Positions 53,419 through 62,682 are shown, counted from the first letter of the stretch. The stretch is DNA of 64,000 bases from Palleronia marisminoris (GCF_900172315.1 NZ_FWFV01000008.1:1-64000), one strand, 5' to 3'. The notes: a model not told the origin generated them from the letters alone. Numbers and translations are program-made.

Positions 53419-54460
53419 AGCCCGTCATCTCCAGGTATCCCATTCCGTCATGCGAGCCCGAGACGCGCACCGGCCCCTCCCAGTACGCGTAGAGAAGATC
53501 CATCCACGCATTCGGATTCACCGCCGCGACCTCGACGTCCAGCCCGCGCGCGGGCAGGCGCAGGCGCCAGCGGGTGGGCACATCGCGATCCGCGACGCGG
53601 GAGGTTTCTAGCGGTTCGGCCGTCAGCGCTCCGTCCTCGTAGGGGGACGGCGTGCCGTCGGGGAGGATCCAGGTTGCCGAGGTGAAGGGCGGGCCGTCCC
53701 GGTCGCGCAGGCGGAACCCCATCAGCTTTTCACCGGTGGAGAGGTGCAGCGAGAACCAGTCCCAGCCTGTCTGCGTCTCGGCCAGCGGGGACGACGACCA
53801 CTCGCGGTCGAGCCAGGCGCGCCCCGTGACGGGAATCTCGCCCGTGGGCAGGATCAGCGTGCCCTCCACTGCGTAGAAGGGCTGCGAGTAGTAGTAGCTC
53901 GCCTGTCCCTCGGCTGACTTGACCGAGTAGCCGCCAACGCCTTGGGGGACGAAGGGCATGTCCGTCCGCAGGCTGAGGTCATAGGCGAAATCCTCGCCGG
54001 CTGCGGTCAGGCGCACGTCCGTCAGCGACGGCCCCGCCATCTGCCAGTCGTCGATCCACGCTTCGAACGGGTCGACCGTGACGCCCGCCTGGCCGATGCC
54101 GCCGCGGCCCAGGCGCTCGGTCGCGCGGTGGGTGTCAGGTGTGGTCAGGGCGGCGTGGCCGAGCCAGGCCTGCGGGGTGCTCCACCCGCTGCCGTCCCGG
54201 GGGGCGAGAGCGGATCGGAACAGCGTCCACTGGATGCCGTAATCGGTGCCGTCGGGTCCGGTGAGGTTCGCGGTGACGTACCACCATTCGATGCGGAAAT
54301 TAGGATGGGGGCCGTGGTCGGCGGGGAAGCGGAAGGTCGGGTCGGGGGCGGGTTCGGCGAAGCCCCGCGACGCTGTGCCCAGGCCCGCAAAGCCCTGCGC
54401 GTGCGCAAGTCCCGGCAGAGCGGTCAGCATCAGGGCGCGGCGGGTGATCCTAGCGTTCAT
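53411..54460 (-). CDS. AttH/CrtC-like lipocalin-fold secreted protein
   Basis: 349 aa. A signal peptide (RRALMLTALPGLAHAQG) is followed by a carotenoid 1,2-hydratase/AttH fold: FRIEWWYVTANLTGPDGTDY, IQWTLFRSALAP, GRAWLDREWSSSP and WFSLHLSTGEKLMGFRLRDR. AttH-like proteins often go with ABC/FtsX permeases and are thought to bind lipids in the periplasm. It overlaps the permease gene by 11 bases. A carotenoid role is less likely, since no carotenoid genes are nearby. Confidence 0.86.
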   Translation of the reverse strand: MNARITRRALMLTALPGLAHAQGFAGLGTASRGFAEPAPDPTFRFPADHGPHPNFRIEWWYVTANLTGPDGTDYGIQWTLFRSALAPRDGSGWSTPQAWLGHAALTTPDTHRATERLGRGGIGQAGVTVDPFEAWIDDWQMAGPSLTDVRLTAAGEDFAYDLSLRTDMPFVPQGVGGYSVKSAEGQASYYYSQPFYAVEGTLILPTGEIPVTGRAWLDREWSSSPLAETQTGWDWFSLHLSTGEKLMGFRLRDRDGPPFTSATWILPDGTPSPYEDGALTAEPLETSRVADRDVPTRWRLRLPARGLDVEVAAVNPNAWMDLLYAYWEGPVRVSGSHDGMGYLEMTGYE

Positions 54461-56825
54461 GGGCGAAGACCTTCAGCAGCTCCGACGGCGGGGTGCGGGC
54501 GAGCCGCAGCGCGGGCACGAGGGCGGCGAGCGCTGCGGCCAGAAGCGACAGGACCAGCAGGCGCAGCCAGTCGAGCGGGAAGAGGCGCAGGGGCAGCTTC
54601 CAGCCGAAGGCCTCGACATTGATCACCGACAGCAGCACCCAGGCGAGCGCGATGCCCACTGGCAGCGACAGCACGAAGGTCAGCGCCGCCAGCATCACCG
54701 CGCGCCCCAGGTCGAGCATGGCAAGGCGCCGCCGCGTGAACCCGAGCGCCCAGACAGGGGCAAGCTGCGGCAGGCGCATGGTGGCGATCGTCAGAAGCGA
54801 CGTGAGGATCGCCAGCCCCGCCACCCCAAGGGTTAGCACGTTCAAGGCGCCGGTGACGGTGAAGGTCCGCTCGAATATCGCCAGTGAGGCGCGCTTGACC
54901 GAGGCCTGGTCCATGATGTTGCTCTCGGGAAGGTCGAACCGGTCGCGCAGGTCCCGGGTCAGGTCCTCTATCCCGGCCGGGTCGAGGCGCAACGAGAAGC
55001 TGAGCGCCGGTATGTCGGGGAACAGGGTGTCGAAGCGCTCGAGGCCCACCATCGCCTCGCCCCGCGGGTTGCCGTAGTCGCTGTAGACCCCGGCGATGAG
55101 CATGTCGCGCCCGGCGATCTCGAGCATGGCGCCGGGCCAGAGGTCGTTGCGACGGGCGAGCTGTGCGTTGATCAGCGCGGCGTCGCCGGCGTTCACCCGC
55201 TCCCACGTGTCGGGCTGGCGGGCGATCAGGGGCCAGGTCTCGCTATAGGTCGGGTGGTCCGCGACGCCGACAAGCTGGGCCGGGGCGCCGGCAAGGGGTA
55301 GCTCGGTCGAGCGGATTGGCAGGATCGCGTCCACCCGGGGTCCCAGAAACGCGAGGATCTCGTCGGCCTGCACCTCGGTCTCCGCCCTCAGGTTGAGCTC
55401 GGCCGCCAGCCTCTGATCCAGCCAGCCGGTGAAGGTCAGCCGAAAGGACGAGACCATCGTGCCAACCCCGATATTCGCCGCAAGCGCCAGAAGAAGGGCC
55501 ATCAGCGCCAGCGACAGGCCGGGAAGCTGTTGCTCGGCATCGGCCCAGAACCATTGGGCACGCGGGCCTTGGGCGGTGCGGGACGCGGCGCGCAGCACGA
55601 TCCGCAGGATCAGGGGCAGCGCGAGGGCGGCGCTCAGAAGGAGGCCGCCCAGCAGGACGAAACCTGCCGCAAGCCCCCCGATCCCCCACGCGACCGCCGC
55701 CACCGCAAGGCACAGGGCCGCAGCCCCCGCCTGAAGCCACAGCGCCTGCGCCGAGGCGCGGGACCAGGCGCGCGGGTTCGCCGGCGCCAGCAGCGGCATC
55801 CGCGCGGTCTGCCATAGCGACGCCGCCGCCGCGATGGCCGTGCCGAGCGTGGCGATGGCGAAGCCCGACAGCCACCAGGCAGGCCGCAGCGTCAGTTCGC
55901 CCGCGACCTCGGCCCCGTAGAGGCCACGCAGCGTGGCGGCCACGTCGGGGATCAGCAGCGTCGCCACCAGGTAACCAAGGGCGATACCGATGGCCCCCGC
56001 CACCAGCGACAGGATCAGCAACTCGGCCGACAGCAGCGCCAGGAGCGTCCCCCGCGGCAATCCGAGCGCGCGCAGCGTTCGAAACACGCCGCGTCGCTGC
56101 TCGAACGCGAGCCCGATGGCGCCGCGGACGATGAAGAGGCCGACCGCGAAGGACAGGAAGCCGAACGCGGTCAGGTTCAGGTGGAAGCTGCCGGTCAGGC
56201 GCGAGACGTCGGTGGTGGTGGTGCCTCCGGTCCGGCGCAGCGTCGGTGCGATGTCGGCGATGGGCGGCGCGGTCATGGATGACGGGCCGGCGATGATCAG
56301 GGCGGACAGTTCACCGGGACGGTTCAGCACGCGTTGGGCGGTGCCGATATCCGCATAGGCGGCGCCCGGGGGGATGCCCTCGGCCTCGGTGGCAGGGGGA
56401 AGGCTATCGGGCACCTCGGTCCCCGGCGCCACGAGGAGCTGTCCGGGCTCACCGATGAAATCCGGGCCGATGCTGCCTGCTCCGGTGTCCTGCGGCAGGT
56501 CGTCGGGGGGCAGCGTGAACGGGTCGATCCCGATGATGCGCAGGCCCGCCGCGCTGCCTTCCAGCACCGGGCTGACGTCGTGGCCGGCGCGACGCAGGGC
56601 GATGTAGGTCCGCTGGGGGATCGGCCCGTCCGCGACCAGCCGGGGTCGCGCGCCGGCGGCCAGGGTGGTCGCGGCGCGATCGTAGCTGGCCCGCGCCTCG
56701 GCATTGATCGCCTGCACCCCGGACCACAGCGCCGTCGCCGTGGCGAGCCCGACCATCAGCGTCACCAGCTGGAACGGCCGGCGCCACCAATGGGACAGCA
56801 GCGCCCGAAGCGTCGCGCCGATCAT
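54450..56825 (-). CDS. FtsX-like ABC transporter permease
   Basis: 791 aa from ATG 56825. Two FtsX repeats: an N-terminal helix (PFQLVTLMVGLATATALW), a periplasmic domain of about 200 residues, three helices (LTAFGFLSFAVGLFIVRG, LLALLSAELLILSLVAGAIG and others), a second periplasmic domain, and three C-terminal helices (VMLAALTFVLSLPVGIALAW). It lacks the LolCE hook pattern. With the ATPase next to it and the AttH-like protein, it should form a MacB/FtsX-type mechanotransmission complex that handles a lipid or lipoprotein. The extra in-frame stretch upstream of 56825 overlaps the ATPase and is not used. Confidence 0.9.
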   Translation of the reverse strand: MIGATLRALLSHWWRRPFQLVTLMVGLATATALWSGVQAINAEARASYDRAATTLAAGARPRLVADGPIPQRTYIALRRAGHDVSPVLEGSAAGLRIIGIDPFTLPPDDLPQDTGAGSIGPDFIGEPGQLLVAPGTEVPDSLPPATEAEGIPPGAAYADIGTAQRVLNRPGELSALIIAGPSSMTAPPIADIAPTLRRTGGTTTTDVSRLTGSFHLNLTAFGFLSFAVGLFIVRGAIGLAFEQRRGVFRTLRALGLPRGTLLALLSAELLILSLVAGAIGIALGYLVATLLIPDVAATLRGLYGAEVAGELTLRPAWWLSGFAIATLGTAIAAAASLWQTARMPLLAPANPRAWSRASAQALWLQAGAAALCLAVAAVAWGIGGLAAGFVLLGGLLLSAALALPLILRIVLRAASRTAQGPRAQWFWADAEQQLPGLSLALMALLLALAANIGVGTMVSSFRLTFTGWLDQRLAAELNLRAETEVQADEILAFLGPRVDAILPIRSTELPLAGAPAQLVGVADHPTYSETWPLIARQPDTWERVNAGDAALINAQLARRNDLWPGAMLEIAGRDMLIAGVYSDYGNPRGEAMVGLERFDTLFPDIPALSFSLRLDPAGIEDLTRDLRDRFDLPESNIMDQASVKRASLAIFERTFTVTGALNVLTLGVAGLAILTSLLTIATMRLPQLAPVWALGFTRRRLAMLDLGRAVMLAALTFVLSLPVGIALAWVLLSVINVEAFGWKLPLRLFPLDWLRLLVLSLLAAALAALVPALRLARTPPSELLKVFAHER

Positions 56826-57487
56826 GCGACGCGACCCCGCGACAGCACCAGTCGCCGCTCCATCCGGCTGGCGAGCGCGGTGGAATGCGTCACGCAGAGA
56901 AGCGCGGCACCCGTCTCGGCCACCAGTTCGAGCATCAGGTCGACCACGCGGCTCCCGGTCTCTTCGTCCAGGTTCCCCGTGGGCTCGTCGGCCAGCACCA
57001 GCTCGGGCCTCACCGCAAGGGTCCGGCCGATGGCGACGCGCTGCTGCTGGCCGCCAGACAGTTGCTCGGGGTATTTCGACAGGTGCCCGGCCAGTCCCAG
57101 CCGCCGGGCGAGCGTGTCGCACCAGGCGGGGTCGTGCCGCCCCGCCAGCCGAGCCTGGAAGGCGAGGTTCGCGCCCACGTCGAGCGACGGGATCAGGTTG
57201 AACTGCTGGAACACGACAGACACCCGCGACCGCCTCAGCGCCGCGCGCCCCCGGTCGTCCAGTGCGGTCACCTCGGTCTCGCCCAGCCGGACCGCGCCGC
57301 CATCCGCCGTGTCGAGCCCACCCACAATGTGCAGCAGCGTCGATTTGCCCGATCCGCTTTCTCCGGTCAGCGCCAGAGTCTGCCCTGCCGCCAAGTCGAA
57401 CGTGACGCCCTGCAGGACCGGCACGGGGCCATCCGCGGCAGGGAAGGACTTCTGCAGGTCGCGGACGGAAAGAAGGGGGGTGCTCAT
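56822..57487 (-). CDS. ABC transporter ATP-binding protein (LolD/MacB type)
   Basis: 221 aa. Walker A is LTGESGSGKSTLLHIVGGLD, the Q-loop VVFQQFNLIPSLDV, the signature LSGGQQQRVAIGRTLAV and Walker B LVLADEPTGNLDE, with the switch His in CVTHS. All motifs are intact. It is the first gene of an operon with the FtsX-like permease (ATGA overlap), the AttH-like protein and the PNPOx-like protein. Confidence 0.94.
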   Translation of the reverse strand: MSTPLLSVRDLQKSFPAADGPVPVLQGVTFDLAAGQTLALTGESGSGKSTLLHIVGGLDTADGGAVRLGETEVTALDDRGRAALRRSRVSVVFQQFNLIPSLDVGANLAFQARLAGRHDPAWCDTLARRLGLAGHLSKYPEQLSGGQQQRVAIGRTLAVRPELVLADEPTGNLDEETGSRVVDLMLELVAETGAALLCVTHSTALASRMERRLVLSRGRVA

Positions 57488-57547
57488 GCCGTGGCACCTA
57501 GGCTTGGCGCGGCACCCGGACAGGGGGTGCGACCGCGCGGCCGCGGG

Positions 57548-57937
57548 TCAGTTCGCCTTGGATTTCGGCACGAAGGGCAGGGGCGCCGCCGGGATGCCGT
57601 CCTCGATCAACGCGCGGGCCTCGGCGGGGCGGGCCTCGCCCCAGATCGGCCGGTTGGGCGCGTCGCCCTCGTGGATCGCGCGGGCCTCTGAGGCGAAGCG
57701 GGTGCCCACATAGTCTGCCTTGGTCTCGATCTCGCGCCGGAGCCGGGCGAGGGGGTGCTCGGCCTCGTCTGCGCCGGTGGCGACGCGGGGCGCCATCGGG
57801 GCCTTCTCGACTTCGGACGCACCGCATTCGGGGCAGGACAACTGTCCGGCCGCGCGCAAGCTGTCGAAGGCCCCGGCCGAGCGGAACCAGCTGTCGAAGG
57901 AATGCGCCTCGCGGCATTTTAGGGCGTATCGGATCAT
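57548..57937 (-). CDS. DUF1178 family protein
   Basis: 129 aa. N-terminus MIRYALKCREAHSFDSWFRS has the typical Cys and the aromatic pattern, and a single CPECG knuckle follows (LSCPECGASEVEKAPMAPRV), as in DUF1178. The family is widespread in alphaproteobacteria with no known function. It may bind zinc. Confidence 0.88.
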   Translation of the reverse strand: MIRYALKCREAHSFDSWFRSAGAFDSLRAAGQLSCPECGASEVEKAPMAPRVATGADEAEHPLARLRREIETKADYVGTRFASEARAIHEGDAPNRPIWGEARPAEARALIEDGIPAAPLPFVPKSKAN

Positions 57938-58004
57938 CTGCGAAGTCCGTAACTGGCGAGACGCTTTACATAATCGACGCCCGGCCGCCGCGCAATCGGG
58001 CGTG

Positions 58005-58469
58005 TCAGCGCAACAGGATCAAAAGCGTCGGGTCCGAGAGCAGCCGCGCCAGGTCGGGCTCGGATACCAGCCGTGCCGCCTTCTTCAGCGACACCCATTT
58101 CCGCTTGCGTGACTTCCGTTCATTCCAGTCGTCCAGCAGCCGTGTGACTTCCAGCGGGAAAACCGCCGAGATTACGGGCAGACCGCTGCCCTTGCTGTAG
58201 GTGAACACGCCCACGCAGCGTTCCGAGGCGATGCCGATCACGCCGGCTTCCTCGTACGCTTCGGTCGCGGCCGAGGCGGCGGGGGTCTTGCCGTCCATCG
58301 GCCAGCCCTTCGGGATGACCCAGCGGTCGCCGTCACGGGTGGTGACGAGAAGGACCTCGACCTTGCCGTCGTGACGGCGCCACGGAAGGGCGGCGAATTG
58401 TGCGCGCATGTCGCGCTTTCCCTGGTCCGCCATGTCGACGGGGCGGACGGGTTCGAAACTGCGTCCCAT
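58005..58469 (-). CDS. Nudix hydrolase (diphosphoinositol-polyphosphate phosphohydrolase-like)
   Basis: 154 aa from ATG 58469. It has LLVTTRDGDRWVIPKGWPMD followed by AATEAYEEAGV, matching a compact Nudix box (G-x5-E-x7-R-E-x-x-E-E-x-G) where the Arg is replaced by Thr-Glu. KRKWVSLKKAARLVSEPDLA closes the domain. This resembles eukaryotic-type DIPP phosphohydrolases common in Rhodobacterales. The substrate is unknown. Upstream in-frame codons back to 58640 cross a likely promoter region and were left out. Confidence 0.85.
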   Translation of the reverse strand: MGRSFEPVRPVDMADQGKRDMRAQFAALPWRRHDGKVEVLLVTTRDGDRWVIPKGWPMDGKTPAASAATEAYEEAGVIGIASERCVGVFTYSKGSGLPVISAVFPLEVTRLLDDWNERKSRKRKWVSLKKAARLVSEPDLARLLSDPTLLILLR

Positions 58470-58584
58470 GGTGCTGCTCGCCTCTCTGCCTCGTTGGAAG
58501 GTCTGGTTTTTCGTCGAGGGTAAGATCTCGCCCTGCGATTGCAACAATTCTTGACGGGTGGGGCGGCGAAAATACCTCGTGCCC

Positions 58585-59742
58585 ATGCCGGATCGCAACG
58601 CGCCCGCCCCTGACGACCCGATCCGACCGGCGCGGTTCATCGGATCCGAGATCTACCGCGGGTCGAGCTACGGCGGCGCACATCCCTTGCGGATCCCGCG
58701 GGTCTCGACCGTGATGGACCTTGCCCGGGCGTTGGGGTGGCTGCCGTCCGAACGCTACCTGACCTCGCCCCGCGCGAAACCCGCGGCGCTGACGGTGTGG
58801 CATACGCAAGACTACGTGGCCGCGTTGCAACGCGCCGAGGCGGCGCAGGCGGTCCCGGACGAGGTGCGGCTGCGCCACAAGCTCGGCACCCTGTCGAACC
58901 CGGTCTACCCAGAGGTGTTTCGTCGGCCCGCAACGGCGGCGGGCGGCACCATCATGGCGGCCGCGCTGCTGCGCGACGGCGGCCGCATCTACAACCCCGG
59001 CGGCGGCACGCATCACGGGATGCCGGACCGGGCGAACGGGTTTTGCTACCTGAACGACCCGGTGCTGGGGATCCTGAACCTGCGCCACGCCGGTGTGCGC
59101 CGGATCGCCTATGTCGATATCGACGCGCATCATTGCGACGGTGTGGTGGCGGCGTTCGGAGACGACCCCGAGGTGCTGATCGTCTCGACCCACGAGGAAA
59201 GGCGGTGGCCCTTCACCGGTAGGATCGACGAACGGGGTGCGGGGAACGTCTGGAACCTGCCGCTACCGCGCGGGACCCATGACGGCGACATGGCGCGGGC
59301 GCGGGACGAGATGATCCTGCCGCGCGTAGCGGATCACCGGCCCGAGGCGATCATCCTGCAATGCGGTGCGGACGCGATCGAGGAAGACCCGCTCTCACGC
59401 CTGTCCATGTCGAACAACGCGCATCGGGCGGTGCTGCAGGGGTTGATGCCCCTGGCGCCGCGGCTGCTGGTCCTTGGGGGCGGGGGGTACAACCCGTGGT
59501 CTGTGGGGCGGCTCTGGACCGGGATCTGGGCGACGCTGGCGGGCGAAGAGATCCCGGATCGTCTGCCGCCGGAGGCCGAGGCGGTGCTGCGGCGCCTCAG
59601 CTTCGATCACCTGAGGCTGGGTCGCAATCCGCCCGAGGCGTGGTTCACCACGCTGGCCGACCCGCCCCGGGAAGGGGCGCCCGGTGCCGGGATTCGCGAG
59701 AGGCTCACCCTGCTGAAGAACCGGGCCCGGGCCGAGGTCTGA
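58585..59742 (+). CDS. Histone deacetylase-like amidohydrolase (AcuC type)
   Basis: 385 aa from ATG 58585. The arginase/deacetylase fold has GGGTHHGMPDRANGFCYLND, the zinc ligands in YVDIDAHHCDGVVAAFGDD, VSTHEERRWPFTG, LQCGADAIEEDPLSRLSMSN and VLGGGGYNP. All metal and catalytic residues (His-His, Asp-x-His, Asp) are present. Bacterial members deacetylate polyamines, acetyl-CoA synthetase or other acyl amides. It ends directly against the stop of a small convergent gene. Confidence 0.92.
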   Translation: MPDRNAPAPDDPIRPARFIGSEIYRGSSYGGAHPLRIPRVSTVMDLARALGWLPSERYLTSPRAKPAALTVWHTQDYVAALQRAEAAQAVPDEVRLRHKLGTLSNPVYPEVFRRPATAAGGTIMAAALLRDGGRIYNPGGGTHHGMPDRANGFCYLNDPVLGILNLRHAGVRRIAYVDIDAHHCDGVVAAFGDDPEVLIVSTHEERRWPFTGRIDERGAGNVWNLPLPRGTHDGDMARARDEMILPRVADHRPEAIILQCGADAIEEDPLSRLSMSNNAHRAVLQGLMPLAPRLLVLGGGGYNPWSVGRLWTGIWATLAGEEIPDRLPPEAEAVLRRLSFDHLRLGRNPPEAWFTTLADPPREGAPGAGIRERLTLLKNRARAEV

Positions 59743-59892
59743 TCAGAAGAGCTCGGGATGCGCGGCCTGCATCGCGGGCGTGGCGTGCGTCCGCTCGAAG
59801 GTTGGGATGCTCGCGTTGATGCCTGCGCTGGCGGCGACGCCGGCGAGGACCATGAGGATGGCGAGGGCGGCGGTTCTGGTGGTCTTAGTCAT
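59743..59892 (-). CDS. Small secreted or membrane-anchored protein, 49 aa
   Basis: A 49-codon frame, convergent with the deacetylase gene with no bases between the two stops. Residues 1-23 (MTKTTRTAALAILMVLAGVA) form a clear signal-peptide-like positively charged start and hydrophobic helix, followed by SASAGINASI-like small residues and a short polar tail ending PELF. It is too short for standard ORF lists. No family is recognised. The frame could be chance, but the signal-like N-terminus and its exact fit in the gap argue for it. Confidence 0.5.
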   Translation of the reverse strand: MTKTTRTAALAILMVLAGVAASAGINASIPTFERTHATPAMQAAHPELF

Positions 59893-60005
59893 GTCATGTT
59901 CTTTCGGTCATCGCGGAGGGTCCGCATATCAGCCGAGGAACACCGGGCGCACCAGGCAGTTGCGTGCGTTCGCGCACAGACAGGGGGCGATTTCTTGCGT
60001 CCCGG

Positions 60006-60488
60006 TCAGTGCGCCGAGAACACCCCGTAGCGCCCGAAGGCGAAGACCAGCGGCTCGCCCTCGCGGTGCTGGGCGTCCAGCACGCGGCCGACGACGATGG
60101 CATGGTCCCCCGCGTCGTGGACGGCATAGGTCTCGCAATGGAAGCGCGCCAGGCAGTCGTCTAGCAGGGGCGTCCCGTCCTCGGCCTCGGTCCAGGGCGT
60201 GTCGGCGGGCATGGCGCCTTCGCGCACGAAGTGTTGCGAGACGCCGTGCTGTCCTTCGCCCATGACATGGATCGCGAAGCGCTTGCATTCCGTGAAGGGC
60301 GCGAACCGGCCCGAGGCGCGGGCGGGTTGCCACAGCACCAGCGGCGGGTCGAGCGAAACCGAGGCGAAGGAATTGGCGGTAATACCGACCGGCCCGCTTG
60401 GCGCGCGGGTCGTCACCACGGTCACGCCGGTGGCAAAGCGCGAGAAGGCGTCGCGCAGTTCGCGCGCGGTGAAGGGTTCCAGGCTCAT
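60006..60488 (-). CDS. Flavin reductase family protein
   Basis: 160 aa from ATG 60488. The FMN-binding split-barrel flavin-reductase fold shows RELRDAFSRFATGVTVVTTR, GPVGITANSFASVSLDPPLV and CKRFAIHVMGEGQHGVSQHF, with GDHAIVVGRVLDAQ near the end. It should supply reduced flavin to a monooxygenase; the LLM-type monooxygenase gene two positions upstream is the obvious partner. It overlaps the aldo/keto reductase gene by ATGA. Confidence 0.9.
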   Translation of the reverse strand: MSLEPFTARELRDAFSRFATGVTVVTTRAPSGPVGITANSFASVSLDPPLVLWQPARASGRFAPFTECKRFAIHVMGEGQHGVSQHFVREGAMPADTPWTEAEDGTPLLDDCLARFHCETYAVHDAGDHAIVVGRVLDAQHREGEPLVFAFGRYGVFSAH

Positions 60489-61369
60489 GCGACCTCGTGG
60501 CCAAGCGCGTGGGTGTAGAGTTCGAACCAGGTTTCGCGATCGATCCTGAGGTCCAAGGCCGCGCCGACCTTCGCGATCCGGTCGAGGTTGTTTGTGCCGA
60601 CCACCGGCACGATCCCTGCCGGATGCGCCAGCAGCCACGCCAAGGCGACGGCGGCGCGGTCGGTGCCGGTTTCGCCAGCGATCCGGTCCATGATCTGCTG
60701 CAGGGGCCCCTCGTCGGTCATCAGGTGCCCGCCGCCCAGTGGCGACCACGCCATCGGGTGCAGCTTGCGTTCCTGCAGGAAGGCCAGTTCGCCGTTGGTG
60801 AACGGGTCGAGGCGGCCGAGGCTCATCTCGACCTGGTTGGTGACGAGCGGGGTCTGCATCGCCGACTGCAGCAACGTGAAGTCGTGGGGCAGGAAGTTCG
60901 ACACCCCCACGGCGCGCACCTTGCCCGACCGCACCAGATCGTCCAGCGCGGCACCCGTCTCGGCCGGGTTCATTAGCGGGTCGGGCCGGTGGATCAGCAG
61001 CAGGTCGATCGCCTCGATCCCCATGAGCCTCAGCGAAGCCTCGACCGACGCCTCGATATAGGCGCGGGAAGTGTCATAGTGCTTGCCACGCGCATCGGCG
61101 TGACGACCGGTTGGTGCGACGATGCCGCACTTGGTGACGATCTCGATTCGGTCGCGCAGGGCGGGGGTCAGGGCGCGGCCCAGAACCTCTTCGGCCATGT
61201 AGCCGCCGTAGATGTCGGCCTGATCCATGGTGGTGATGCCATGGTCGAGGCACGCCTCGATCTTGGCCTGCACATGGGCGGGCGAGGTGTCGGCATCATC
61301 GGCCAGCCGCCACATGCCATAGGCGATGCGGCTGAAGTCGAGGTCGGGCGTCAGGCGGACGCGATCCAT
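60485..61369 (-). CDS. Aldo/keto reductase (YdhF-like)
   Basis: 294 aa from ATG 61369. TIM barrel with RIAYGMWRLADDADTSPAHV, DHGITTMDQADIYGGYMAEE holding the catalytic Asp and Tyr, IEIVTKCGIVAPTGR holding Lys, and DLLLIHRPDPLMNPAETGAA holding His. The C-terminal VPVVGTNNLDRI binds the cofactor. It resembles E. coli YdhF. The gene sits between a flavin reductase and an LLM monooxygenase with one- to four-base overlaps, so it is co-expressed with them; a shared pathway is inferred. Confidence 0.9.
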   Translation of the reverse strand: MDRVRLTPDLDFSRIAYGMWRLADDADTSPAHVQAKIEACLDHGITTMDQADIYGGYMAEEVLGRALTPALRDRIEIVTKCGIVAPTGRHADARGKHYDTSRAYIEASVEASLRLMGIEAIDLLLIHRPDPLMNPAETGAALDDLVRSGKVRAVGVSNFLPHDFTLLQSAMQTPLVTNQVEMSLGRLDPFTNGELAFLQERKLHPMAWSPLGGGHLMTDEGPLQQIMDRIAGETGTDRAAVALAWLLAHPAGIVPVVGTNNLDRIAKVGAALDLRIDRETWFELYTHALGHEVA

Positions 61370-62523
61370 CAGTGGCGCTCTCCGGTTCCGAGTGGCGTTG
61401 CGGGGGTGCCCTCGGGCACCCGGCCATAGACATGGGGCAGGGAACAGGTCGTCAACTCCGGCAGGACAAGACGGCCGAACTGGCGGCATTCGTCAATATG
61501 GGGATAGCCCGAGAGGATGAAGGCGCGGATGCCCATGCGGCGGTAGTCCTCGAGCTTCGACAGCACCTGGTCGGCCGAACCCACAAGTGCCGCACCGCAG
61601 CCCGAACGCGCGCGGCCGATGCCGGTCCACAGGTGCGGTTCGACATAGCCGAACCGGTCGGCCAGTTCGCGGGCGCGGGCCTGGTGACTGACGCCGAGAC
61701 TGCCGGAATCGTGCGCACGCTCGCGGATCATGCGCCCGTATTCATCGTCCAGCTGCGCCACGAGGTGATCGGCGTACTCCCTCGCCTCGGCCTCGGTGTC
61801 GCGCACGATGACGTGGACGCGCAGGCCGTAGTCGAGCGTGCGGCCGTACCGTTCCGCGACCGCGTGGACGGCACGCATCCGCTCGGCCAGTTGCTCCTGC
61901 GGCTCGGGCCACATCAGGTAGGCGTCGCAATGCTGCCCACAAAGCTCCAGCGCGTCGGGCGAGTAGCCCCCGAAATACAGCAGCGGCCCGCCGGTCTGGT
62001 AGGGCTTGGCGGGGTCGGTCGGCACGTTGTCGAACTGGTAGACCTCACCGTCGAAGTCGATCCGGTCGCGCGTCCAAGCCTGCTTGAGGATCTCGACCAC
62101 CTCGCGCGAACGGCGGTAGCGGAAGGCGCTGTCGGCCTTCTCGCCCGGAAAGTCCGACGAAATCACGTTCAGCGTCAGCCGCCCTTCAAGCATATGATCG
62201 AGCGTCGCCACGGTCCGCGCCAGCATGATCGGCTGCATCTCGCCGCAGCGGATCGCGGCGAGGAAATTCATCCGGTCCGTCAGGGGCGCCATACCGGCCA
62301 CGAAGCTGAGCGTGTCCTGCCCGACCTGGTAGGAAGAGGGGCATAGGATGTTGCGAAAGCCCTGCGCCTCGGCTTCCAGCGCGATGTCGCGGCAATGTGC
62401 CCAGGACGAACGCAGGTCATCCTCGGGCACCCCGAGCTGGCGGTAGTCGTCGGAGCAGAGCGCCGAGAACCACGACACCTCGGCGGCATCGAGATCGGCG
62501 GACGTGACGGGCACGACGGTCAT
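61369..62523 (-). CDS. LLM-class flavin-dependent monooxygenase (SsuD-like)
   Basis: 384 aa luciferase-like TIM barrel. It has EAQGFRNILCPSSYQVGQDT, NFLAAIRCGEMQPIMLARTV, DHMLEGRLTLNVISSDFPGE and LLYFGGYSPDALELCGQHCD, the pattern of alkanesulfonate or nitrilotriacetate-type monooxygenases. It uses reduced FMN, which the flavin reductase in the operon can provide. It is first in the operon; the substrate could be a sulfonate or another organic compound. Confidence 0.9.
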   Translation of the reverse strand: MTVVPVTSADLDAAEVSWFSALCSDDYRQLGVPEDDLRSSWAHCRDIALEAEAQGFRNILCPSSYQVGQDTLSFVAGMAPLTDRMNFLAAIRCGEMQPIMLARTVATLDHMLEGRLTLNVISSDFPGEKADSAFRYRRSREVVEILKQAWTRDRIDFDGEVYQFDNVPTDPAKPYQTGGPLLYFGGYSPDALELCGQHCDAYLMWPEPQEQLAERMRAVHAVAERYGRTLDYGLRVHVIVRDTEAEAREYADHLVAQLDDEYGRMIRERAHDSGSLGVSHQARARELADRFGYVEPHLWTGIGRARSGCGAALVGSADQVLSKLEDYRRMGIRAFILSGYPHIDECRQFGRLVLPELTTCSLPHVYGRVPEGTPATPLGTGERH

Positions 62524-62682
62524 GGCTGGATCCTCCCCTTCGCGCAGGCCTAGCAGCCCGTCGCGAAGCCGGCAATTCGCCCTGCGGAGGGCATGCCTGA
62601 AGACGTGAACGGTTTCTCCTTCAATTCGGCCAAGCGATCCTATAGATAGAGGCCGTTACAGCCGGGGGATTAGGAGTTACCC

